From assembly GCA_031292515.1 (NCBI GenBank), contig JARLGZ010000054.1:210356-274355 (forward strand): DNA of 64,000 nt, read 5' to 3'. The DNA comes from Puia sp. GTDB lineage: Bacteria; Bacteroidota; Bacteroidia; Chitinophagales; Chitinophagaceae. Made by a program: the position numbers and the translations under genes. A model generated the notes under the pieces. It saw nothing but the letters and a program-made list of their open reading frames with translations, had not been told where the DNA came from and ran no database searches. Shown in pieces: positions 32,696 through 43,200 of the stretch (position 1 is the first letter of the stretch; the number at the start of each line of letters is the position of its first letter).

Positions 32696-35058
32696 AAAGT
32701 TATCTCAAAATCGCTTTCAGAAACCTCCGGCGGAGCAAAGGGTTCTCCGCGATGAACATCATCGGCCTGGCCATCGGGATGGCAAGCGCCATCATTATTT
32801 TGCTGTGGATCCAAAATGAAGTGAGCTATGACCGGTACCATGAAAAGAAGGACCGGATCTATGAAGCCTGGAACCGGGCTACTCTGGATAACAAGCTCAC
32901 GAGTTGGAGCACCACTCCGAAAGTATTGGCCCGTGCTTTGGAAAAAGACCTGCCCGAAGTGGAGCAGGCGACAAGGGTTAATTGGCCGGCTCAATACCTG
33001 CTCAGTGCCGGTGACAAACGATTATTTGTCGGCGGCAATATAGTCGACCCGAACTTTTTACAGATGTTCAGCTTTCCTTTGATCAAGGGCGACCCGGGCG
33101 CTTCGCTCAAAGAGACATACTCCCTGGTGATCACCGAAAAACTGGCGATCAGGCTTTTTGGAAAGGAGGAGGACGCGATGGGGAAAACCATCAAGATCAA
33201 TAACGGAGATGATTTTAAAGTGACCGGTATCCTGAAAGACCTGCCCAATAATACAAAATTCAATTTCGAATGCCTGTTGCCATGGACCTATCTGCAGAAA
33301 AACGGGGGCGATGACAACAATTGGAACAACAACAGCACCCAGACCTATGTCCTGCTGAAGTCAAATGCCAGCCTTGCTTCCATCGAACCGAAAATTAAAA
33401 TATTCAAACAAAAGTATGACGGGGATGCGAAGAAAGACAATTGGCAAATGTTCCTTTATCCCATTAGCCGCTGGCGCTTGTATTCCGACTTTGAAAATGG
33501 ATATGAGACCCATGGCGGCCGTATCACCCTGGTGAAATTATTCGGCACTATCGCCGCTTTTATTTTGCTGATCGCCTGCATCAATTTTATGAACCTCAGC
33601 ACCGCAAGAAGCGAGAAACGCGCAAAAGAAGTGGGAATACGAAAAGTCGTCGGTGCGCAGAAGGGTTCGTTGATAAGCCAGTTCATCGGGGAATCTATCC
33701 TGCTCGCGTTTATTGCGGGCATCATCGCGATTATCATCGTGCAATTGAGCCTTTCCGGGTTTAACCAGCTCACGGATAAAAGCCTGTTCATTCCGTACGG
33801 CAGTCCCTACTTCTGGATGGGCGCCATGGCCTTCGTGGTATTCACGGGTTTTCTGGCCGGGAGCTATCCTGCTTTCTTTTTATCATCCTTCCAGCCTGTG
33901 AAAGTGTTAAAAGGTAGTTTTAAAAAGGCGCATGCATTGGTTGCGCCCAGAAAAGTCCTGGTCGTATTGCAGTTCACGTTCGCAATCATATTGATTATCT
34001 GCACCATTATCGTGAAACAGCAAATTGACTATACAAAGGATAGGGAACTGGGTTATGACAAGCGGAATCTCATCTATCTTTCCCTCACAAACGATATGGA
34101 CAAAAATTATTCCCTTATAAAGAATGAATTGCTTACCTCGGGTGTCGCCTCATCTATTACCAAAACGAGCGCCCCGATCACTGAAAGATGGAACGGGGGC
34201 ACGGCGAACTGGGGCGGCAAAGACCCGAATGACAAGACAGAGTTCAATAAGTACGTGGAAGACGGCAGCCTCGGCGCCACCGCTGGTTTGAAATTCGTCA
34301 CCGGCCGCGATATCGACCCCCGGCGATATCTCACCGATTCGACCGCCATCCTGCTCAACGAATCGGCTTTGAAGGTGATGAAATTCAAAAATCCGCTCGG
34401 CCAGATCATCGATGACGAGGGACGGCAATGGCATGTAGTGGGAGTTATAAAAGACTTCATCATCGAATCTCCGTATGAACCGACAAGGCCTATGTTGATA
34501 TACGGCCCGAAAGGCTGGTTCAGCACCATCCAGATAAAACTGAATAATGAGAACAGCACAGCTCAGAATTTAAAAATGGCCGAAACCATCTTTAAAAGAT
34601 ACAACCCTGAATTTCCTTTCGAATACAGGTTTGTGGATGAAGAGTACGCCAAAAAATTTGAAGACGAAAAACGTACCGGAACCTTAGCCGGATTATTTGC
34701 CGGCCTCACCATATTTATTTCATGTCTCGGATTATTTGGCCTGGCCACCTATATGGCCGAAGCCAGGATAAAAGAGATCGGCGTTCGGAAAGTACTGGGC
34801 GCATCTGTCATAAATATTACAGCCTTGCTGTCACAGGATTTTATAAGGCTGGTGCTTGTTTCCATCCTCATTGCGTCGCCTGTGGCATGGCTGGCCATGC
34901 ACAAATGGTTGCAGGGATATGATTACAGGATCAATATCAATGGGCTTGTATTTGTTGTTTCGGGATCGCTGGCAATATTGATCGCACTATTGACCGTAAG
35001 TTTCCAGGCCATAAAAGCGGCACTGGCAAACCCGGTGAAAAGCTTGCGCACGGAATAG
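32689..35058 (+). CDS. MacB/FtsX-type ABC transporter permease
   Basis: 789 residues from the ATG at 32689 (MLKSYLKIAFRNLRRSKGFSAMNIIGLAIGM), the standard start of large Bacteroidota MacB-like permeases. Topology: one N-terminal transmembrane helix, a MacB periplasmic core domain (about 45-270), three FtsX helices (about 280-420), a fourth helix (around 425-445), a second periplasmic domain, then three more FtsX helices at the C-terminus (GLFAGLTIFISCLGLFGLATYMAEARIKEIGVRKVLGAS). The sequence RAKEVGIRKVVGAQKG is the coupling helix of the first FtsX unit. No ATPase gene is adjacent. Such proteins drive mechanotransmission or export of peptides, lipids or drugs. Confidence 0.92.
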   Translation: MLKSYLKIAFRNLRRSKGFSAMNIIGLAIGMASAIIILLWIQNEVSYDRYHEKKDRIYEAWNRATLDNKLTSWSTTPKVLARALEKDLPEVEQATRVNWPAQYLLSAGDKRLFVGGNIVDPNFLQMFSFPLIKGDPGASLKETYSLVITEKLAIRLFGKEEDAMGKTIKINNGDDFKVTGILKDLPNNTKFNFECLLPWTYLQKNGGDDNNWNNNSTQTYVLLKSNASLASIEPKIKIFKQKYDGDAKKDNWQMFLYPISRWRLYSDFENGYETHGGRITLVKLFGTIAAFILLIACINFMNLSTARSEKRAKEVGIRKVVGAQKGSLISQFIGESILLAFIAGIIAIIIVQLSLSGFNQLTDKSLFIPYGSPYFWMGAMAFVVFTGFLAGSYPAFFLSSFQPVKVLKGSFKKAHALVAPRKVLVVLQFTFAIILIICTIIVKQQIDYTKDRELGYDKRNLIYLSLTNDMDKNYSLIKNELLTSGVASSITKTSAPITERWNGGTANWGGKDPNDKTEFNKYVEDGSLGATAGLKFVTGRDIDPRRYLTDSTAILLNESALKVMKFKNPLGQIIDDEGRQWHVVGVIKDFIIESPYEPTRPMLIYGPKGWFSTIQIKLNNENSTAQNLKMAETIFKRYNPEFPFEYRFVDEEYAKKFEDEKRTGTLAGLFAGLTIFISCLGLFGLATYMAEARIKEIGVRKVLGASVINITALLSQDFIRLVLVSILIASPVAWLAMHKWLQGYDYRININGLVFVVSGSLAILIALLTVSFQAIKAALANPVKSLRTE

Positions 35059-35062
35059 CTCT

Positions 35063-37588
35063 TTATTTTATCACAAACACATATTCCTTCCCCGCCTTCG
35101 TCGGCAGATCATATTCATACACCTTCCTCGGCGCGATCCCTTTCAGCGAAGCCTTCGGAGAAATCACAGGCTTCTTCACCACGGGCGTCTCGTAGAAAGG
35201 ATTGGGATTTTCTCCCGACGCCGTCGCGGCAGCCGGCAGATGCAGCGCGTCATACGACCGGAGACGACAGTTGCCGCCCAGCTTGGAGTGAACGACGAGC
35301 CGCGTCAGTTTTCCGTCCTTCCACGACAGGTCTATTTCAAAACCACCCCTTGCCTTCAGCCCCCTGAGTTCGCCGCTGGCCCATTTGTCGGGCAGGGCAG
35401 GCAACAGGTGGATGGCGCCGTCATGCGACTGTAATAGCATTTCCGCGATTCCCGCGGTGCACCCAAAATTCCCGTCGATCTGGAATGGCGGATGGGCGTC
35501 GAAGAGATTCGGGTAGGTGCCGCCGCCTTCCTTATTGCTTTCTATCGGGGTGAGTTGGTCGGTGATCAGTTTATACGCATGATTGCCGTCCAGGAACCGT
35601 GCCCAGCAGTTGACTTTCCAGCCCATCGACCAGCCGGTAGAGACGTCTCCCCGGTAGATCAGCGAGGTCCTGGCGGCTTCGAACAATTCCGGGTTCCGGT
35701 AAGGAGAGATCTCATTGCCGGGATATAAGCCCCAGAGATGGGAGATATGCCGGTGTTTGTCTTCGGGACTGTCCCAGTCCTGCATCCACTCCTGCAGCTG
35801 GCTGTACTGGCCGATCTGCATGGGTGCAAAACCGGCCAGCCGGTCTTGCAGTTGCGCTACCAGTTCTTTGTCTTTACCCGGGATGTCTTTGCCCAGGATC
35901 TGTGCGGCCCGTATCGTCCGGCTGAAAAGGGCGGTCACGATCTGGATATCCATCGTGGTCCCTTCGGAGGCCACGAAACCATGATGGCCGTTCTCCGGCG
36001 AAGCGGAAGGGGATACGACCCACCATCCGGTGGCGGGGTCTTTGAACAGCACGTCGAGGAAGAATTCGCAGGAGCCTTTCAGCGCGGGGTAGATATCCGC
36101 CAGGAATTGCCTGTCGCCGTTGAAGAGATATTTCTCCCACATATGCTGGCATAGCCATGCGCCGCCGGTAGGCCATACGCCCCAGGGACCGTCGATGGCC
36201 CCGGTCATACGCCAGAGATCGGTATTGTGATGCGTCACCCAACCCCGGGCGCCATACATGATCTTTGCCGAAGCCTGGCCGGCCACGGAGAGCTCTTTTA
36301 CCATCTGCACCAGCGGCTCATGCATCTCCGTGAGATTGGTCACTTCCGCGGGCCAGTAGTTCATCTCGGTATTGATATTGTCGGTGTATTTGCTGCCCCA
36401 GGGAGGATCGGTGAAGCGGTTCCAGATCCCCTGCAGGTTGGCGGGTTGCGTGCCCGGTTGGGATGAGGAGATCAGCAGGTAGCGGCCGAACTGGAAATAC
36501 AGGCTGACCAGTTGGGGGTCGTTGCCGGCGGCAAACTGTTTTACCCGCTCATCGGTAGGCAGTTTGACGGCGTCCGTCTTGCCAAGATTCAAAGCCACCC
36601 GGTCGAAATAGTTCCGGAAGAATGTGATATGGTCGTTCAGCAAACGCGGATAGGGCTTTCTTTCAGCCCAGGCGAGCTGGTCGGCGGCGAGCTTCACCGG
36701 ATCCGCGCTGAGGTCTTTGTAATTTTTGAAGTTGGTCGCCATCGTCAGGTAGAGGATGACGCTGCTGGCGTTCCTGACCGTGATGGACGTGTCACCCGCT
36801 TTCAGCGAGCCACCCTGGTTCTTGATATCCAGGTCCGCCTGCACCTTGACCATGCCCGGGATGTCCTGGTGGTCGGGTCCGATAGCCGAGAGGAATAGCC
36901 TGTGCGCCCCATTGGTACTGGTGGAACCTTTTTGCGGGGTGCTGAAAGAGGCGGTAAAGCTGATCTTCCCGGGCCGGCTGGCGCTGAGCCGGATGACGAT
37001 GGCATGATCGGGGAAGGAGGCGAAGACTTCGCGGGTGTAGACCGTCCCGTTGGCGGTATAGGTGATCCTGGCCACGGCTTTTTGAATATCCAGCTCCCTG
37101 CGCAGATTCGAGAATTGATCGTGCCCGTCGAAACGAAGATGGAGGTCTCCCACAGTCTGGTAGGGCATACCCTGTACTTTTTCGGCGACGAAATCACGGC
37201 TGGACATCTCCTCTGCTTCCTGGTACCTGTTTTCGGCGATCAATTGCTGGATCTTGTGAAGCGAGTCGCGGCCTCCATGCGGATTGGCATTGTTGTAAGG
37301 ACTGCCGGCCCAGAACTCGTCCTCGTTTAGTTGCAGGTGTTCCTCCCCGGGATTCCCGAAGACCATGGCCCCAAGCCGTCCATTGCCGATAGGCAAGGCT
37401 TCTTCCCAGATACCGGCAGGATGGTCATACCAAAGTTTCATGGGATTGGGCTCCGGCGCAGAAGGAGCCGCCGGCTGTTGGGCATGTTTTGGATGCCGGC
37501 CATGCCGGGTGTGCTGCGCATAAGCTGCGTTCGTCAGGCCTTCCAGCAGGAAGAAAGACAGGGCTAAAAGAGTAAGTCTGCTTTTCAT
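35063..37588 (-). CDS. GH95 alpha-L-fucosidase/alpha-L-galactosidase family enzyme
   Basis: 841 residues from the ATG at 37588, which opens a clear signal peptide ([25 protein letters not shown]); the longer frame to 37735 is not signal-like. GH95 features: [27 protein letters not shown] near the mature N-terminus, [36 protein letters not shown] (catalytic Asn region) and [27 protein letters not shown] (general acid Glu). GH95 enzymes use an inverting mechanism, typically on terminal alpha-1,2-fucose. It follows GH92 on the same strand with a 59-bp gap, so both probably act on the same host- or fungal-type glycan. Ends 4 bp from the convergent permease gene. Confidence 0.95.
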   Translation of the reverse strand: MKSRLTLLALSFFLLEGLTNAAYAQHTRHGRHPKHAQQPAAPSAPEPNPMKLWYDHPAGIWEEALPIGNGRLGAMVFGNPGEEHLQLNEDEFWAGSPYNNANPHGGRDSLHKIQQLIAENRYQEAEEMSSRDFVAEKVQGMPYQTVGDLHLRFDGHDQFSNLRRELDIQKAVARITYTANGTVYTREVFASFPDHAIVIRLSASRPGKISFTASFSTPQKGSTSTNGAHRLFLSAIGPDHQDIPGMVKVQADLDIKNQGGSLKAGDTSITVRNASSVILYLTMATNFKNYKDLSADPVKLAADQLAWAERKPYPRLLNDHITFFRNYFDRVALNLGKTDAVKLPTDERVKQFAAGNDPQLVSLYFQFGRYLLISSSQPGTQPANLQGIWNRFTDPPWGSKYTDNINTEMNYWPAEVTNLTEMHEPLVQMVKELSVAGQASAKIMYGARGWVTHHNTDLWRMTGAIDGPWGVWPTGGAWLCQHMWEKYLFNGDRQFLADIYPALKGSCEFFLDVLFKDPATGWWVVSPSASPENGHHGFVASEGTTMDIQIVTALFSRTIRAAQILGKDIPGKDKELVAQLQDRLAGFAPMQIGQYSQLQEWMQDWDSPEDKHRHISHLWGLYPGNEISPYRNPELFEAARTSLIYRGDVSTGWSMGWKVNCWARFLDGNHAYKLITDQLTPIESNKEGGGTYPNLFDAHPPFQIDGNFGCTAGIAEMLLQSHDGAIHLLPALPDKWASGELRGLKARGGFEIDLSWKDGKLTRLVVHSKLGGNCRLRSYDALHLPAAATASGENPNPFYETPVVKKPVISPKASLKGIAPRKVYEYDLPTKAGKEYVFVIK

Positions 37589-37633
37589 TGTTAAAGCCAG
37601 TGGCCTTACGGCCGGTTTAGAGATTATAAAATA

Positions 37634-37660
37634 TGTCCTTATTGTCCTTATTGTCCCCAG
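37634..37660. repeat. Three 9-bp tandem copies over the GH92 stop codon
   Basis: TGTCCTTAT, TGTCCTTAT and TGTCCCCAG occupy 37634-37660. On the coding strand each full unit contains a TAA. The true GH92 stop (37650-37648) is in the middle copy and is repeated downstream in the same frame. Confidence 0.65.
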
Positions 37661-40062
37661 TTCCGGTTCGGAGCAGGACCCATCTGCAATTCCAATACGC
37701 CGCCGCCCGCGATGTCCGCATAGCCGATATAGCAATACGGGTAAGGATGACCGTTCAGGGTAGCGCTTTGTATATAGATATTTGCCGGCGAATTGTTGTG
37801 CGCCAGTATGGTAAAACGTTCTCCTGTCGCGTAAGCGGGATCCAGCCGGATCGAGACCTTGTCGAATACCGGGCTGGTGATCTCATACCGCTTGTCCCCA
37901 GGGCAGACGGGGTGCAGCCCCGCGGCGGCAAGGACATACCAGGCCGACATCTGCCCGACGTCTTCATTGCCCACCAGTCCTTCCACGGAGTTGTGATAAG
38001 CCCTCCGGCAGATGGCCCGGGTCCATTTCTGCGTAAGCCACGGAGCGCCGATCCGGTTGAACAGGAAGGGGACATGGTGTACCGGCTCATTGGCCTGGTT
38101 GTAGTAGTCGTTCCATAGCATGTCCTCCGGGACTTTTTCAAAGAAGTCCTGCAGATCGGCGATCACCTTGTCACGCCCGCCCATGAGCGCCACCATGCCG
38201 GGCACGTCCTGGGGGACAAACCATCCCTGCTGGTAGGGATTGCTCTCAACCGTTCCATACCCCTCTTTCATCCGGCCCTCTGAAGGCCAGGGCTCCCAGG
38301 AGCCGTCTTCGTTTCTTGGCCGAAACCAATGCACCGAATCGTCAAAGACATGGCGGTAGCTTTGTGCTCTTTTTGCAAAGAGGGCCGAATCCGGCGTTTT
38401 GCCCAACGCCCCGGCCATACGCGACAGGCACCATTCGGAATAGGCGTATTCCAATGTCTTGGACAAGCCGTCTTCTCCCCCGGTATATCCTTTTTCTCCG
38501 TTACCAAAACGTTCGCAGCTGTTGCGGGCATACAGATAGGCCTTCGCGACATCATAGTTGCGGATCCCCTTGGCATAGGCATCCGCCAGGACGGCCACCG
38601 CCGGATTACCGATCATACACCCGCTGTAAGCGTTCAGGAATTCCCAGCGTTCGAGATAATGCGTTCCGTTCTCGTCGGCGAGTTCTACGAGCGAGTTGAT
38701 CACATCGTTGACGACGGCGGGATTGATAATCGTTTGCAGCGGGAATTGGCTTCGGAAGACATCCCAGCCGCTGAAGATCGTGCGTTTGGTGAAAGCGGAG
38801 GAGGAGTGGATCTGCCCGTCTCCGCCCGGGTATTTGCCGTCTACGTCTGCCATGGCCCGGGGGTCGAGCAGCGTATGATAGAGCGCGGTATAAAAGACCG
38901 TTCTTTCTTCGGGTGTGCCACCCTCTATATGAATCCTTCCGAGAGCATGATCCCATAAGGCCACCGCCTGCCGGTGGATCCTGTCGAAGTCCCAGTCGGT
39001 GATTTCCGTTTCCAGGTTATGCCTGGCGCCCTCCATGCTCACGAAGGAGATGCCGGTCTTCAGGAGGACTTTTTCACCTTCGCGGGTGGCAAAATTGGTG
39101 AAGAAACCGAGATGTTTGCCTTGTTTCTCGCCGGCGCCTTTCAGGATGGCGGCTTCAGCCACCCTTTGCTGGTAGCGGTCCGATTCGATATCTTCTCTTT
39201 TCCGGCTCCAGTCGTCGGGAATATCCGCGCTCCACACGCCGAAATCTTTGAAGGGCTTGCTGAAACGCGCGCAGAAGTATACGGTATAGTCGGCCTTGCC
39301 GTCTCCGTCGCCCCATCCTCCGCCGGCCGGCGTACATTTCATCCAACCTTCGATCGTATGGTCATCGGCCATCCTGACGTATTGCAGGACGGAGGTGCCG
39401 CCTACACGCCGGGCCAGGTCGATCTGGATCCGCGAACCGGCGTTCCGGGGAAAGGTGAAACGCATAATGCCGCTATGCGGCGCCGCCGTCATCTCCGCGA
39501 GGATATTATGGTCGGTGAGCCTTACGGAGTAATAGCCTGCCGTAGCCGTTTCGCTGGGTTTCGAATAAGCGGAGCGGTACCCTTCCCGGGTATGATCCAT
39601 CTTTCCGGGGGCCGTCTTCAGTTCTCCGGCGGTGGGCATGACCAGGAAGTTGCCCAGATCCCCATACCAGCCCACACCGCTCATCTGGGTAAATGCAAAT
39701 CCTTCGATGCTGGTATGTTCATAGCTGTAGCCGCTGCCGTTGTCGCCGCCCGTGATGGTGTTGGGGCTGAGCTGGACCAGCCCGAAGGGGGTGGCCGCGC
39801 CCGGGAATGTCTTGCCCAGACCGTGATAGACACCGGCCTTGTCGCTGCTGGTGCTTGCGCCGATAAAAGGGTTTACTTCGCTGGCCAGGGATTGTGGGTT
39901 GCCGGTTCTCCTTTCCGGGTTTTGAGCTTCCCGCTGCCCCGAACCGGTCGTCCCGGATCGTTTTTGGCTGTGCGCCACCGTGAGAAAGCCGGGGGCCGAA
40001 AAAAAGATGTTTATAAACAGGAGGCAACAAAATCTCTTTTGAGAACTGACCATCGATGGCAT
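37648..40062 (-). CDS. GH92 alpha-1,2-mannosidase family enzyme
   Basis: An 804-residue exported protein. The GH92 N-domain signature appears as [40 protein letters not shown], and the catalytic (alpha/alpha)6 domain contains [39 protein letters not shown] (catalytic Glu/Asp cluster) and [15 protein letters not shown]92 enzymes are Ca-dependent exo-alpha-mannosidases acting on N-glycan or yeast-mannan-type chains; the linkage cannot be told. The signal region is followed by a basic, low-complexity linker before the N-domain. It lies between the ThuA fusion gene (with a terminator in the gap) and GH95. Confidence 0.95.
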   Translation of the reverse strand: MPSMVSSQKRFCCLLFINIFFSAPGFLTVAHSQKRSGTTGSGQREAQNPERRTGNPQSLASEVNPFIGASTSSDKAGVYHGLGKTFPGAATPFGLVQLSPNTITGGDNGSGYSYEHTSIEGFAFTQMSGVGWYGDLGNFLVMPTAGELKTAPGKMDHTREGYRSAYSKPSETATAGYYSVRLTDHNILAEMTAAPHSGIMRFTFPRNAGSRIQIDLARRVGGTSVLQYVRMADDHTIEGWMKCTPAGGGWGDGDGKADYTVYFCARFSKPFKDFGVWSADIPDDWSRKREDIESDRYQQRVAEAAILKGAGEKQGKHLGFFTNFATREGEKVLLKTGISFVSMEGARHNLETEITDWDFDRIHRQAVALWDHALGRIHIEGGTPEERTVFYTALYHTLLDPRAMADVDGKYPGGDGQIHSSSAFTKRTIFSGWDVFRSQFPLQTIINPAVVNDVINSLVELADENGTHYLERWEFLNAYSGCMIGNPAVAVLADAYAKGIRNYDVAKAYLYARNSCERFGNGEKGYTGGEDGLSKTLEYAYSEWCLSRMAGALGKTPDSALFAKRAQSYRHVFDDSVHWFRPRNEDGSWEPWPSEGRMKEGYGTVESNPYQQGWFVPQDVPGMVALMGGRDKVIADLQDFFEKVPEDMLWNDYYNQANEPVHHVPFLFNRIGAPWLTQKWTRAICRRAYHNSVEGLVGNEDVGQMSAWYVLAAAGLHPVCPGDKRYEITSPVFDKVSIRLDPAYATGERFTILAHNNSPANIYIQSATLNGHPYPYCYIGYADIAGGGVLELQMGPAPNRNWGQ

Positions 40063-40086
40063 TTTTTTGTTAACGGTTTTGTCCCG

Positions 40087-40189
40087 GAAGCATCGGGAAA
40101 AGGTCTCGAAGCATCGGGAAAAGGTCCCGGATCGTGCTTTTTTTTGTGGACGGGGTCCCGGATCGTGCTTTTTTCATGGACAGGGTCCC
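40087..40189. repeat. Two nested tandem duplications upstream of the GH92 gene
   Basis: A 21-bp unit occurs twice (40087-40107, 40108-40128; GAAGCATCGGGAAAAGGTC-C). It is followed by a 30-31-bp unit occurring twice (40129-40159 and 40160-40189; GGATCGTGC, T-run, GTGGACGGGGTCCC). The T-runs differ in length (9 and 6), typical of slippage. The array lies in the 172-bp gap upstream of GH92 and so may alter its promoter spacing. Confidence 0.85.
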
Positions 40190-40200
40190 GGAAAAGCAAA

Positions 40201-40225
40201 CCCCGGGTCTCGCAGGGACCCGGGG
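40201..40225 (-). terminator. Rho-independent terminator of the ThuA fusion gene
   Basis: CCCCGGGTC (40201-40209) and GACCCGGGG (40217-40225) form a 9-bp stem with a seven-base loop. Read on the minus strand it is followed by TTTGCTTTT, ten bases after the ThuA fusion stop codon at 40235. Confidence 0.75.
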
Positions 40226-40234
40226 GTACTATAG

Positions 40235-43200
40235 TTATTTCTTCAGCAGCTGGATGGCGCTCAAAGACAGGTCTTCGTCGATGGAAGGATCCTGCGCTTT
40301 GGCGACGAGCCAGAGCGTATGGTGCTTGCCGTCGTCCGGAACGTCGACTGTTGTGTCGGCGGAGCGGGTAGGCTTTTTAACGGCTTTGTCTTTGTTGGCG
40401 CCTTTGTCTTTATTCTTATCGCCGGCGGCTTTTACGTCCGCGGGCGCGACGGGTCTGCCCGGATCAGCCGGCAGGCTGAAGACACCGATCTTCTTGCCGT
40501 TTTTGCCATCGAGACGCAGCTCGATCGTGTAGGCAGAGACCGCTTTGGGGCCGGGGAATACAGTCAACTGCGCCTTCCGGATACCCGTGAGGTCCACGTT
40601 TCCGACCAGTTTCAGCGAGTCTCCGTCGCCGAAGTTTTTACCATCGCCTCCAAAACCTATTTTGCTGTTCCGCAGCGAGACGGTTTGGGTGCCGCTCAGC
40701 GGCCTGATGCCCGGACCGCCTTTATCGGTATAAAAGGCCGTGATATACATCCATCCATTGTCCTCCAGGGGCTTGCCCAGACCCGGCGCCAATGAACCGC
40801 TGGCCGGCAGGGACTGTGCCTTTTTGTTTTCGGCTTTGAGAGACAGGATCCATGTCAATATCTGTTTGATGTCCGCTTCCTTCAGGTTGGGGTGGGCCGC
40901 CATCGCCACCTCTCCCCATACGCCGCTGCCCCCTTTGATGATCTTACGCGTGAGCATGGGGATCGCGTCCTTGTCTTTCTGGTATTTTGCGGATACATCC
41001 TCGAAAGCCGGCCCGATGGATTTCTCGCTCACCTTGTGACAGCTCTTGCAATCCAGCGTCAGCATGAGGTTCTTGCCGATCATGGCCTGGCTAAGCTGCC
41101 TATGTCCCTGCGGAACGGAAGCTTTATCCGATCCTTCGGCATAGTCGGCCGACACGATGAGGTTGCTCAGATCCTTCGTTTTAGCCGTGTCATCCTTGTC
41201 TTCGATACCGACCTCATATTTTACGGGTTCACCGGGGAAATAGAAACTTTTGTTGCCCGGCAGCAGGACGCTGACCGTTGGCGCTTCATTGCCCGCATAG
41301 ATGCGCAAAGAATCGCTCTTTGAAGAAGCGCCTTTATCGTCTTTGGGTTCGACATAGATCGTATAGTCGCCGGCCTTTGTATAGGTATAGGCCAGGGTAG
41401 GGGTAGTCGTCACCTTCTGCGTGCCGTCACCCAGTGTCCAGGTATAGCCGGTGATCGCGTCATGCTCGGGATCCGTGGCTTTAACGGCGAGGTTCACGGT
41501 CATGGGCAGATCGCCGGAGGTCTTGTCGACGGTGATGCTGTCGACCCTGGGCGGACGGTTGCCTCCATTGAAATCTATCCGGCAAAGACCGGCGTCGTCA
41601 TTTTTGCTGAACCAGCCACTGCCATATTCCAGGATATATATTCTCCCGTCGGGGCCTGTTTCCATATCGATCGGCGCCGAGAATTTAGTGTGTGCCATAA
41701 AGGGCTCGATCTTGTCGAGATCGCCGTTTTCCCGCATGGTGACCACTTTGATCCATCCGCGTATCCATTCGTAAATGAAGAGCTTGCCTTTATAATAGTC
41801 GGGGTATCTCGTAGAATCGGGGTAGAGGTCGGGATAATAGACGGGACCGGCCATAGCCGTTCTTCCGCCGGTACCCACCTGCGGGAATTCTTTCGATTCG
41901 CCATAGGGATACCAGATAAAGGCCGGTTGAGCCGGCGGCAGTTCCTGCAGCCCGGTGTTATAGGGAGAGTTGTTGATGGGTTTGGCCGGATCGAAGGCAG
42001 GTCCGGATTTACCCGTATTGTAGTCATACTCGCGGTAGGGGTAGTTGTCCCCGACGAACAGGGGCCAGCCAAAATACCCGGCTTTACGGGCCTGGTTCAC
42101 CTCGTCATAACCACGCGAGCCGCGGGTATCGAAGCTGTCATTGTTCGCATCGGGCCCGACTTCACCCCAGTACAGGAATCCATTCTTTTGATCCACAGAA
42201 ATTCTATAGGGGTTCCGGTTGCCCATCACATAGATCTCCGGCCTCGTCTTCGGTGTTCCTTTCGGGAAGAGATTGCCATCGGGGATTTCATAGCTGCCAT
42301 CCTCTTTTACGCGGATACGCATGATCTTACCGCGCAGGTCGTTTGTATTGCCTGCGCTGCGGCGTGCGTCATATTGCATGAACCCGGGCCTTCCGTCGAT
42401 CGGAGCGAAACCGTTGTTCTGGTAGGTGCTGTTGGGCTGGTTGAAAGGGGTGGAGTTGTCGCCGGCGGAGAGATAAAGCATCCGGTCCTGGCCAAAGGCG
42501 ATCGACCCGCCCGTATGGCAACAGATCTCTCTTTGTGAGTGCACTTCGAGGATCGTCTTCTCGGATGAAGGCAGGATCGTGTCATTTTCGAAGGTGAAAC
42601 GGGAGAGACGGTTGACGGAACTATCTACCGGGCTATAATACATGTAGATGAAATGGTTCTTTGCGAAGTCCGGATCTTTCTGGATCCCCAGCAGCCCTTC
42701 TTCCGCGTTCACGTTGGGGGTATGCACGGTCTTATAATAGACATCCAGGAAGCCGGCCTGTTTCAACGACTTGCTGTCATTCTTGTAGACCATGATCTCG
42801 CCGCGGCGTTGGGTGACGAGGATGTCCAGGTTTGGCAATATCGTCATTTCGGTGGGTTCGTAGAATGAGCCCGACACGAGTTGGGTCTTTGTGAAGCGGT
42901 CTTCGTCCGGAACACGCAGGGTAGTCGCTTTCGCGTAGTCCAGTTTCCTGTTGTCGCCGATGGCGTAGAGGATTCCGCCAAGAATATGCTGCAGGTAGAG
43001 GGGGTCGCTATACGATTCTTCGGTATGCCCGAGTTCGGTATAGAAGGCCCTGCCTCCGTCGAAATCATGATACCAGGCCATCGGGTGGTTGTCTCCGTTG
43101 GTACCGCCCTGGTAGCTTTTCTCGTCGATCGTCAGCAGGATATGCGTGTCTTTGCTCAGTTTTTTGAAATTATACCATTCGTCTTTTCTTTTCCATAGAT

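Noticed and set aside
37589..37735. 49-residue N-terminal extension of GH95
   Set aside because: It overlaps the GH92 3' end and precedes an excellent signal peptide; the ATG at 37588 is the natural start.
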